Source: Perkinsus marinus ATCC 50983 (Eukaryota; Perkinsozoa; Perkinsida; Perkinsidae). Taken from it: a DNA stretch of 55,177 nucleotides. How positions within the stretch are numbered: the first letter of the stretch is position 1; every line of letters begins with the position of its first letter. The notes under the pieces are model-generated. The model was not told where the DNA came from and made no database searches. It worked only from the letters and a program-made list of their open reading frames with translations. Both the position numbers and the translations under genes were made by a program. Positions 44,301-54,300 of this stretch are shown piece after piece. Where the stretch lies: NCBI RefSeq assembly GCF_000006405.1, contig NW_003205702.1, positions 20,362 to 75,538 of the forward strand, written 5' to 3'.

Positions 44301-45138
44301 CGACTTCGAGAGAAAATCCCCGGCCGTCAATAACTACGTCGCGCCCAGAGCTACAGTCAGTGCCAAAAATCGAGACCGAGTTTGGCCGCAGGGAACTGCA
44401 TGGTGTTCGCAACTCCTTGCAGTATCAACCCGCTCAGAACAGCAATGATCGCAAAAGAGGAGGAAGGTTCGCCTTGGATCTTTATTTCCCCGCGGAGAAT
44501 TTATAACACCCTATGCCTGCATCGCACAGCGACCTACTTTTCCTCGAGAGTGCAATAAGAGTTGATGTCCACCGAGCAATCTACTACTAACATCTGCAGC
44601 ACATGTTTGACCTCGCTGAAGTTCTCTCGAGTCACACGTTCGCATACACGATGCACCTAGGGGTAGGTAGCGACGACACTATATCGAGGCCACGTCTACA
44701 AGGTTCTCGCTGCCTGGTAACCTTTTCAATGAGAGCCCCCCGTACCGGACAAGTATCGCCGCAATTTCAGCATCCAATCTCTCAACACACACGCTGATGA
44801 AAATTGATTGAGTCAGACTGGGTACCTGGTCACGAGGGCATCATCTACACGTCTGGATGGACATGCGACTACGAAATCTCCCGGCTGTGCTGCAGCTAAG
44901 ATTTCCTTCACATCGTCAACTGAGCGGTCATCGCAAGCTCGCCGCAGAGCAAAAGAGGACATGTAGCTAGCATACACGATGGAGAGAGAATTAGAACAAT
45001 AACGACAACCAAACATCAAATAATCGTCAGAGCCCGCCGCATTCCTGTTGTTAGTACACACTGTTACCTACCAGTCTTGCCAAGCAATAGGATCCTCGGC
45101 TTTTAGTCCTTCGATTCTATACTCTTCAGCCTGCGCGT
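41343..45138 (+). repeat. Long direct duplication, copy A
   Basis: Aligns colinearly with 51345-55177 (runs to the window end), differing by scattered substitutions and small indels of a few percent by eye. Together with the two cathepsin genes (39858 and 49493) it shows a tandem unit of about 10 kb. It contains at least two minus-strand coding candidates. A tRNA-like T arm (ACAGGTTCGATTCCCAC) at 42746 is repeated at 52749. Confidence 0.95.
41747..42043 (-). CDS. Conserved small open frame in the duplication, copy A
   Basis: 98 codons: CECKSCWYLIVAGDAIYIHV, LSGSLQDKEAAVILENLLKA and GKLKLSLDDED look protein-like. Copy B (51788-52045) matches up to LLKA and then changes frame through a one-base difference (TTGGCC against TTGAGCC). 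No family recognised; it could be an exon of a larger minus-strand gene. Confidence 0.4.
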   Translation of the reverse strand: MSISIMSIVQGRPNSPRRSLGNRALQCECKSCWYLIVAGDAIYIHVLERSNCDSLSGSLQDKEAAVILENLLKAKGGKLKLSLDDEDTSCNGARRSAL

Positions 45139-45299
45139 CAGGGAAAGACAATACCTTACTGGGGGGCAGCGAGCATGGGCCTGACAGAGTCAATGCATGT
45201 CATCGCAAAATGCTCCTCAGAGAAATCTCACGCTCATTTTTCGTGTCGAAATCGGACGTCCCAATAGAGATCTCCGTACCAATCCTCAATGACGGCTGA
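44679..45299 (-). CDS. Hypothetical protein of the duplicated unit, copy A (partial)
   Basis: C-terminal exons of an unrecognised minus-strand gene. Readable order: AVIEDWYGDLYWDVRFRHE, then a short exon, then AEEYRIEGLKAEDPIAWQDW, then NAAGSDDYLMFGCRYCSNSL through VDDALVTS, then VCVERLDAEIAAILARYGGL and KRLPGSENLVDVASI before the stop at 44679. Introns are about 27-33 nt. The exon block 44813-45061 is identical in copy B. The upstream part of the gene was not resolved. Confidence 0.5.
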
Positions 45300-45408
45300 G
45301 TAACCATTAGCGTCGTCTGTCTTAAAATGCACTGTAAGTTCGCACGATTGGTACCAGCATAAAGCTTCAAGCTTCAAGCTCGACAGATCACTAAATCAGT
45401 GTCACTGA

Positions 45409-45545
45409 TGGGCTGGGAACAAAGGTATTATCAACGTGACGGCCATGACTATGAAATTTTGCTTGTGCCGTTCGGAGTAGTGCCAGCTGGATCGGCTTTT
45501 CGTCGTCTTCCTATCAGAATTCTGAGGAAAGTAACTCTTTGACAG
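45409..45545 (+). mobile_element. LTR retrotransposon fossil (Ty3/gypsy-like), fragment
   Basis: A short stretch resembles the reverse transcriptase region of Ty3/gypsy elements (PFGVVPAGSAF). Only a fragment remains, it is broken, and no flanking LTRs were identified. Age: old by appearance. Confidence 0.4.
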
Positions 45546-47071
45546 AGCACCTCGGTTGCAAGCCTCGTCTTCGGATACTCGGAGTGGTGGCCGAGTATAA
45601 ATTTTTACTCTGCTGGTTGTTGCCGCGAGACTGGGCACTTTTCCTCATCTGCTGTCTCCTGTTATTGTTTCCCTGAGGGAAATTACCTTGGTCGGGATGG
45701 GTCTTTCATCACAAATGTGTAACCTGGCGACTCCCCACTTCTTTTCGTCAGTCTTGATGTAACAATCAATAGTGCCAGCACTGGCTTACGGTTGTCTGCT
45801 GATGAAGTTCCGTCTATTCTTTCCGATTTGAGTTCCTTTGTCGATCGTAGACCAAATACTACACCTTTCCGTACTGGTTGATCTCCGGCAGACAAATTAA
45901 CTCGCCTGTGAATCATTTGTACTGGTGCAAAGTCGTGCTCATCCCCGATGTGTCATGAGATGATGTTAATATCTTCTTTTCTGTAGTTAACTGTTAACTT
46001 TAACATCTTAACGTAAGCTAGTATTCCTCGAAGTTACTATACTCATAGTTATGAGACCAGATTGAAGCCTGAGTGTTCTCAGCGACTCTGTAATACAGAG
46101 TCTGTATGAGCTGAATTGTGAAGATTGACACTATTCACTACAGATGTACTCTATTGTTAGCTTGACGTAGGGCGAAGGGCCGTGATCGGTCACATTATGT
46201 CCGAACGCGGATATCTCCTTGGCTCTCTGCGGTGGTCTAAAATCAGCTCATCCTACTGCGGTTTGGGTTTACTGCACCAAGACATCGGAAGGGCTCCTCC
46301 ATTGCAGGCAATCTCTCTTTCGGCAAACATGACATCGATCGCTCCGCTGGCACGCATAGGTTAAGCGCCCAACGCTTGCACACGTGCCCCTGATTGCGGG
46401 ATTATTAAACAGATTATCGGTTTATGATGTTGATAGTAGCTCCCTAAACAACGACACTCCTGAGTTAGCACTGGGAAGACTCGACCTTGAGCCAAGTGAC
46501 ACCGCAGAGGTAGGGCCTATCATTGTCGATGGGGTCGTACACGAAGTCGTACGAGAAGCGGGAACCGAGGGCAGGAGAGTTCAACAATTTCCTAATCTCT
46601 CGGGGTAGAGTACCCCGATATCGACAGAATAATCGATAACTCTCAAATGGCGTTCCGCAGCGGGAGCTCTGGTCTAGAAGTGATACACGCGCTGCAGTTA
46701 TTGATAGACAAGTGTAACGCGTTTAAAACACCACTGACATTGACCAGTACTGATCCCAGAATTTCTTAGTCAGAAATGCCTTTGAGTCAGGCCTTTCTGA
46801 CTAAGAAATGTCAAAGGCTTTGACAAGGTATTTCAAGATCATGTGTATGAATCTCTGCGGTTGGCTCAAGTGCATCCGAAGTACATGAGGATCGCGAGAA
46901 ACTGCTATGAGTCCGCAAGAGCTACAATAAGGTTGCGCAAGAAAGAACAAACAATCGAGCTCAAAAGCGGATTGCGACAAGGGGACAGCTCGAGTCCCAT
47001 ACTATTCATCTGCGGTCTGGACCGAGTCCCCAGACGAAGGTTTCGACTCAGCTAGGCCTGTGCCGGGATCC

Positions 47072-47235
47072 GGGTTGTGTACCTGCTGTGCGCAGCCAAA
47101 CGCGAGATCTGTAGGCTTGAATATTCACGAGGCAGCGGGGAGCGTTCCCGCGAGTTCCGAGCTATCGTGATCGCCTTCAGGTTAATCGCGGACAATGCCC
47201 GACTCCCAGTCCCCGTAGTTAGAGGTTTCATGCTG
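47072..47235 (+). repeat. Direct repeat inside the LINE region, copy 1 (short form)
   Basis: Starts GGGTTGTGTACCTGCTGTGC and ends near CCCCGTAGTTAGAGGTTTCA. It is the ungapped form used to recognise the two 14-nt insertions in copy 2. Confidence 0.92.
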
Positions 47236-47572
47236 AGGTCAATCCCGCAGGGTTTTGTCGATGGTGAAACCGCGACGGCCGGGGACAATACTTGTGTGCT
47301 GGTAATCTCAGCTAGCCTGCTAGCCAGAGGGTGCAAGTGTTTCACGATACCGCTTCTGTGGATTTGAGCTTATCTAGTCGGATATGGTTTGTTCATCGAC
47401 GAAGGGAGTGCGGCTCTGCGACCCGCGTGAACCTTGGGCACCTCTCGTCTGTTAGTTTACCGTCACTCAACTCGAAATCCCACCCAACCCACGAACCGAG
47501 ACTACGGGTGAGCAGGAGTCCATACCTATCATACGGGTTAAGGCTCTCGCTGGGCTATCCGCTACGCGTCTA

Positions 47573-47764
47573 GGGTTGTGTACCTGCTGTGCGCAGCCAA
47601 ACGCGAGATCTGTAGGCTTGAATATTCACGAGGCAGCGGGGAGCGTTCCCGCGAGTTCCGACTCGGAACTTCCGAGCTATCGTGATCGCCTTGAAGGCGA
47701 CGCCTTCAGATTAGTCGCGGACAGTGTCCGACTCCCAGTCCCCGTAGTTAAAGGTTTCATCAAC
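47573..47764 (+). repeat. Direct repeat inside the LINE region, copy 2 (28 nt longer)
   Basis: Same sequence as 47072-47235 with few substitutions, except for two 14-nt insertions: 47662-47675 (CTCGGAACTTCCGA) and 47693-47706 (GAAGGCGACGCCTT). Each is made of the reverse complement and partial copy of the seven bases before it. Confidence 0.95.
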
Positions 47765-48718
47765 GAATTAAGCTTGCCGATGACGTTACATTACCTGCCT
47801 CGACAACCGAAGGACCTGGCTGTCAGCTATCGTATCTCGAGGAGGAATGAAGAATTGCGAATCTCGTCCCAGCACCGGAGAAGTGCAAGAGACTGTGTGT
47901 CGACCTGGAGAGTCAGGAAGGCAGTTTGGAAGAGTCCAAGATCAAATGCACTGATCAATTGAGTGTACTTGGTGCTATAATCGACGGCAAGCGCAATAAT
48001 GACGCTCATATTAGTAGGCGCATGCAACTCGCCGGACAAAGAATGGCTAAACTCCAGAAAATCTGGAACTCGCATGATATAAGCTTGGGGCAGAAGTTTT
48101 TTTCCTCCGAAGTGTGGTATTCTCGATAATATTATACTGTATAATTTATACACCAGTGAGTGCTTTGCCCTTAGCAAGAATGAGATGGAGAAATACTGTT
48201 CGTGTTTTACAGCAAGTGCATACGGAGGGTGTTGCAAGTATCGCCATTGGCGCACACCACGAACCGCGAAATTTGGAGTAGGTCTGGTTGCACTGACTGT
48301 CACATAGTCCTGGGAATGCGTCGCTTGCGATAGGATGGCCACAACCTCAGAACTCCCCCCGCATCTTTGGTGAACAGACTACTTTTGTGGAATCCGGCAT
48401 AATATTCCGGGCATATCATTTGGGAGCTCAGATAAGCGCTAGGAGGAGAGAAGGTTGGATAGATCTCATTGCAGAGGATTTGAGGGAGACTAATTTGTCG
48501 CGAGGAAATGCTCTGGACCGACTTTTGTGAAAAAGATGGACTAAAGCCCTGCGACCGAAATAAGCTTGGAGAGAAAAACTCAGTCAAGTGCTAGTCTCCT
48601 TGCGCCGAGTAAGTCGATCTTATAAACATCCAACTTGCTACTAGCTGCCGGTTTGTCGCCTGGCCGGAAACGGCCGAGAGCGACAGAGAGAGCAGGGGGA
48701 AGGTCGAGCTGATGACTC

Positions 48719-48986
48719 AAAGCACTGCTTCGACTCGAAGCAGTGCTTTCAAAGCTGACGCCTCGAAGCCTTCGAGGCGTCAGCTTTGAAAGTGTGCTTC
48801 AAGCAGCACACTGCTCACACGATGCTGTCGCGTGAGCTGGCGGCAGCATTGGCCTGCTTTGGGTGCAGGCCAATACCGACGACAAACATGGAGGACTTTT
48901 CGTTTACACGTGAGGATTATACTAAAGTTCTTTACCGAAATCGGGCTTGGGGCAGTCATCTGAGTGTGCCAGGCTGGCACTGCCAG
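48719..48986. repeat. Cluster of five hairpins
   Basis: 48719-48749 (15-bp arms, 1-nt centre C), 48750-48788 (19-bp arms, 1-nt centre C), about 48790-48811 (AGTGTGCT/AGCACACT), about 48849-48875 (ATTGGCCTGC/GCAGGCCAAT) and 48966-48986 (nested 7-1-7 and 6-1-6). No transcription-terminator context or gene is evident. The rest of 48306-49492 has no recognised gene. Confidence 0.9.
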
Positions 48987-49492
48987 CCCACATGGCACGA
49001 CAGGTGAATCTTTCGGCAGGCGTTTCCCACTTGAGATGGGTCCTCCTCGGCCGCTGAGCACTAAAACTAAGTAACGATTAATTCTAATCCCATGCTTTGA
49101 CTTTGCGAGCCCTGTGTAGCACGCAATCCATGGTGGTAAAACAGTTGTACGGGCATGCACGTGATGCCACATTTTCTTTTGTCAACCTTCTTCCCAAAAT
49201 ATTTCCCTGGACTTTCCCTCAGACATTTTATTCAGCATTGTCTAACTCACCTATGCCACACTTACACCAGGATAGAGGAAGGATCAAATTGACCGGCTTA
49301 TCGGCAATTCAATGATAGATCACTTGAACCCAGCAACGGACAGTATCACGATTCCTTGATAGCAGCACAGGGTAAGCACAAAGCGGCGAAGGTGCCGCGC
49401 ATAACGGCCAAGCGACAGAAGCGGCGTGCAAGGTACTGAGATTCAATGCAGACTTGGAGAGATTTACTCTCCTTAGTGAAATTCCAACTGCT

Positions 49493-50991
49493 ATGTTCTT
49501 GGTTGTTGTTACTCTGCAACTCATAGCTGTGGGCCACGGAGCATCCGTTGAGGTGGAGAAGGCCTTCCAGGAGTTCATGAGGACGTGAGTTCGCTCGTCA
49601 TCTGGAGTCAAACCTCAGGCTGAACTTGACTCAGTTACGATAAGAGATACGACACGGATGAGCAGTATCAAGTAGCCAAGGATGCTTTCGAGAACACTAT
49701 GAGAGAGATTGAAACTCTGCGAGCCAACAGTAAGCAATTCCGGGCTGCTGTAAGAATTAATCTTCGCCCAGATCATGTTAATGCTAGCAGTTAGTGTTAC
49801 TGCTAAATCTGAGTAAGTAATTCAGTGCTATATCTCAGGCAATGTGACGCATGAAGTCGGTCTCAATGAATATGCCGATTTACCGAAAGAAGTCTTTAAT
49901 GACATCTTGAAGTGCGACTTTGCTCCAAAACCACATACACCGATGATCCGAGCAACAGCCATTCCCACCGGTGAGACTCGGTTTATCTAACAGATACGAC
50001 TATTCCTCTTTAGTCCCGCAGGATTCCTTTGAGGTAGGAGATTATCCTCCATCGGTAGACTGGGAAGCTGCAGGCGCTCTGGCACCCGTAAGACGCCAAT
50101 CGGGTGACGTAAAGAAATGTGGAAGCTGCTACGCAATTGGGGCCGCTGGTAGCAATGCGTTGGCATTTTTTCTCCATGATATACTTACCTAGCGGTTCGT
50201 AGCATGCGTATTCCAGTTCTTACACCGCTCGTCTTTCTCAGTCGTTATGGAGAGTCGTTTCAAGATCGAACTCTCACAGCCTAGAGTCGTACCTTTCTCC
50301 GTTCAACAGTTGGTTGACTGCAGTACAACATACGGCAATCGGTGAGTTTCATGGTTCGGCCCGAGATCTATTTCGCCTGTACCCCCTCCCATCGAAGCCT
50401 CCATCAAGCCAATTCTACGTTTCTCATTCTGTGAGTATCCTTCGAGTTGACGGGTCTACTGATGGCGTCAGTTGTAGATCCGTCTTTCTAACACTCACTG
50501 TATCCCTTATTGCAAAGCTCTTCGATATATGAGGAAGGAATTACGATTGAATTATATTTTTGGGACCTTCCGAAGATCATCTTCGTCGTCTTCCCGATGT
50601 AACTCTGTTGCAGGGGCTGCGATGGAGGGCGAGCTCAAGAGGCGTTTGCGTACTCGAAGGCGGAGGGCATTGTGAAGGAGTCCAGCTACCCGTATATGTT
50701 CGAGGGAGGCCCATGCAAAGAGAGTGTCATTAAGAACCCCCAAGATCAATGCATTAGAGTGAATCCTCTAGCGGCTTATCAAGATAGTTGTATTTGTGAT
50801 AATCACTTCAGCCAGGCGACATAGTGCATCTTGTCTCCAAACCGAAGGCGAATGAGGAGGCGATGGTAGAGGCCGTGGCGAGGGGGCCTGTGCCCTGTAG
50901 CTTCGATTCGAAGCTAATTGCCCTCGGGACCTTCCATTGGAAGGCTTCCAAGCTGCGCACCCAAACCTTACCATTGATGGCCGCCAAGTAA
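49493..50991 (+). CDS. Cathepsin L-like cysteine protease, C-terminally incomplete
   Basis: Papain-family protease. Exons 49493-49584, 49635-49729, 49839-49970, 50014-50148, 50242-50341, 50614-50786, 50816-50991 total 903 nt, 300 residues. Signal peptide MFLVVVTLQLIAVGHG; propeptide FQEFMRTYDKRYDTDEQYQV and GLNEYADLP; mature part YPPSVDWEAAGALAPVR, the catalytic KKCGSCYAIGAAG, PFSVQQLVDCSTTYGN, GCDGGRAQEAFAY, SSYPYMFEGGPC, AVARGPVP. After about residue 260 the frame leaves the family (TFHWKASKLRTQTL, stop at 50989); the catalytic His and Asn are missing. Two 1-nt-centre palindromes at 50898-50916 and 50930-50950 lie just where homology ends, so they may have caused the loss. One intron, 50787-50815, is 29 nt. 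Probably a recent pseudogene or truncated homologue. Confidence 0.85.
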
Positions 50992-51344
50992 TGGACATGC
51001 GTGTCGACCTCTCTGATGATGTATAAGTCGCGATCAGGAAGTTTCTGACACGAATCGCTCCACATCGAACGCTCTCTCGCATGATATCATCGTAGCATGC
51101 CAGAATACTATTGAATGGATAGTACGAATACATTCGCCCCTGGATTCCCTGATAATTTTGTGTCTAGCGTCACTCCACTGATATCAAGTTCAATAAGAGC
51201 CTTTTTTGCGCTGCTTGATTGAAGCTCGAATATGAGCTACATGAGTTTTACTGCTAGCTCCGTTAGTCTGACCAACTTGGTCACCGAGGGATAAAGCGGC
51301 ATGCTCTTGATGATAGTCGAGTCGACTGAGTCGACAACTAGAAC
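50992..51344. other. Stretch between the cathepsin end and duplication copy B
   Basis: A minus-strand open frame across 50808-51065 reads protein-like (LYIIREVDTHVHYLAAINGK) but overlaps the cathepsin exon in antisense; I cannot decide if it is an inverted coding piece. A near-copy of the 14-nt insertion pattern lies at 51314-51334. Confidence 0.35.
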
Positions 51345-54300
51345 TATTATCATAGGACAGCACTCGGTGACCTATCAAAATGAAAATGATCCACTTACTC
51401 GGAGCAAGTCATGCCGTACTACGGCAGCCAGTAGCTCAGACTTGGTTTCCAGCATTCACAGGAAGGCTAAACTGCGGTGGGGTCAGATGGAATTATCCTG
51501 ATGAGACGCGACGACTCCAAGAATCTGAGCTTCATAACAGTCAAAATGGCGAAACACGACTCCAAGTTTGCTTCAAGCAGTCCTTCTCCCAGATTCTCTT
51601 GAATGACCCTCATTCATCAACGCAACAGCAAACTTGATGACAGGTCTGGGAATACCTTGCATAGCATGGTTAGCTCCTATATGAAGTGTGTGTCGGCGTC
51701 CGCCTGTATGTAGATAATCCGCCTACAATCAAGTGTAGAGACATGAGCTACAGTGCGCTGCATTTCGCACCGTTGCAAGACGTATCTTCATCGTCCAAGC
51801 TCAACTTCAATTTGCCTCCCTTGAGCCTTAAGGAGATTCTCCAGAATAACAGCGGCTTCCTTGTCCTGAAGTGAACCACTCAGCGAATCACAGTTGGACC
51901 TCTCAGTGACGTGAATGTAGATGGCATCGCCGGCCACAATTAGATACCAGCAGCTCTTACATTCGCACTGTAAGGCCCTGTTTCCGAGAGAACGCCTAGG
52001 GCTGTTCGGCCGTCCCTGAACAATTGACATGATGGAAATTCTCAAGACATGGAGTTTGTTTGTGAGTTTAGACTCTTAACGCTCCTCCGCCGCGACTCCA
52101 ATGGCAATGGCCGATAGCTTCCTCACTTATGCCCTCTATTGGGGTCTGCTCCAAGAGCCAACAGCTCGAAGACTAATGGGGGTTTTCTCTGTTGCACCGC
52201 TAGAGCTAGTGCAGTGAAGCCGAACATCCGAGACCTGAACAGGTCATACTATTTAAAAGGACGACTCACAATTTTAGCTGTACCAATATAGAGGTTGTAA
52301 AATAGATTGATAGAATTTTGATATAGGATACTCTTCTGAACAGAGAACGTTAAATATAGAAAATTCTAATACTAAGTCGGCCCTCTGATGTAGTAATATT
52401 CCCATCATCAGTTTGGACATGCAATGGGTGATCTATCGCATGTCCCAACGATCCATAGGAGTGAAACTCGCATTGATAAATCGTAAAAGTTTCGTGATGG
52501 GGCTACTTCATGATGCATGATTCCATTAGAGAATCCATCAAGCTCCTCGGATTTGGCCAGAGGCCATTTGGCTGGATCGAGGCCTTGAATGGGGCACACA
52601 CGTTTTAGAGTGCATAGGACGTGCCAGAACACCGGACGGCCGCGCGCGCGACTCAGTCGAGGGTTGATGGGCATGCGTGTTCCGTGAGGGAGAGGGATTG
52701 ACCCAACAAAGGCGTGTCCGATACTAGGTCCTCATCATGAGCAGCGTTACAGGTTCGATTCCCACACTAGCCGAGATTGGCCACGGTGCACCTGACTCGG
52801 CAAACCGATGCTGACAGGCCCCACTGGTTCATGGGTCATAGATGGAATACAAATCGTGAGGTAGGCAGTATATCATTACCCGTCACAATGTGATGGAGTC
52901 TGGCCCAGAGGAATCGTTGGGATCGCAGACCGTCTGATATCTCAACGATCCCTTCGTTTTGGAGCTCAATGATCACCCCACGTTCAGCATTCAAAGCCCC
53001 AATCAGGGGGGGCAGCAGCCAGCAAAGCCTGGTTAAAGACAAGATGCACAGACAGTGCGCAAGAGCATCAGCAGACAGTGGCTACACGAGGAACTGGAAT
53101 ATCAGCCCACAAGAGCCTAAAGCCCTTCGCTGCCGGGAAGCCTTGGATGTTGTTGTTGCGAATCCACGGCTTCATGCTCTCTATATTTCGATGACAGTAG
53201 GCCCAGATAACACCATAAGAATCACCGCCGTTATTGAAGATGGGCTGGTTGCCCAATTGTCGCATTCCGCAAGGCATCTATGCTGTGATTGAAGTAGAGT
53301 AGTTAAGCTAAGGCTAGCCGGTAGGGACCCAACCGTGTGGTCGCCTCGGGAGTGGTCGACCCTTTCGCCGAGCGAAAGCTTGTTGGTGACAATTTGTCGG
53401 AGTAGAGGTTATCTGGTTCACCAGTACGACAGTAATGGGATTGGGCGGACTGAAAGAAATCAAGACTTGATTATCAAGTACGCAGCAAGTAGGCTAGTAG
53501 CAATGTCCAGCCAAGAAAGTGGCACGCAGTTCTTCACAGTGTACAGAGTTGTAACCGAAAGTAGGCGCCTTATGAATGACTCAGCAGACTGCGTAACACC
53601 TGCAGGAGCGGACCGTGGCGGTGTACGGCAGCATACATTCAATAGGAGACCCACTGGATGTACACGCTGTGGGTGAGAGCCCATATATGGATGTATAGGG
53701 AACAAAACAACCGATTCATCACTGAGATTGGGAGGATCCAAAACCAGGAAGTTTCTGGCAGAAACAGAACAGCTAGGAATTCCAGAGTCTTGCACGGTCC
53801 GTCAAATGAGAGCATCAAGTCAGGAAAGAGGAAGCATGGTGATCGGGAGAAGCGCGACAGCTGGTCCATATCCAACCACAGTCAGTGCCAGATATCACGG
53901 ACATACTAATATTGCGGAGAGGATGAAGATATCTTCCTCCATCTACATCAACGCCTCTACTCGGTAGAGTCTAATGACGGAGATAGAGGGAATGATAACT
54001 CGGCAAATACAGGTCGGGATCGACCCCGTTTGACATAACACGGCTTCCGGCCACGACCGGAAGGATTTGTACGTGGCTTGGAAAGCTACGCAAGGTATGG
54101 CTACAGGGAGCATAAGGTACACAGTCGTCACACATGCACCAAGGAAGGATCAGAAAGCCTTCTCCTTCACCGATGATCAATTACCGTCAATACAGCGAAA
54201 GGTCGGGAGAATCGCAATCCGTTGCATAATTCACCACTGGTAATCTTCGGGGGTATCCTAGGCTGACGGCTATCTTGACAACCACGGCTGGTCCAAAAAG

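Larger units (their letters stand above)
46609..48305 (+). mobile_element. Non-LTR (LINE) reverse transcriptase remnant
   Basis: Pieces in family order: QMAFRSGSSGLEVIHALQLL, KGFDKVFQDHVYESLRLAQV, LRQGDSSSPILF, then (about 47926-48120) CTDQLSVLGAIIDGKRNNDA and RMAKLQKIWNSHDIS, then LLYNLYTSECFALSKNEMEK. Stops and frame changes separate the pieces, the active-site segment (Y/F-x-D-D) was not found, and a foreign or internally duplicated segment (47072-47235 and 47573-47764) interrupts it. Dead copy. A hairpin of 16-bp arms (ATTTCTTAGTCAGAAA) lies at about 46760-46816. Confidence 0.75.

Noticed and set aside
48786-49172. Open frames across the hairpin cluster
   Set aside because: The apparent frames run through palindromes, which keep both strands open. 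No recognisable protein.
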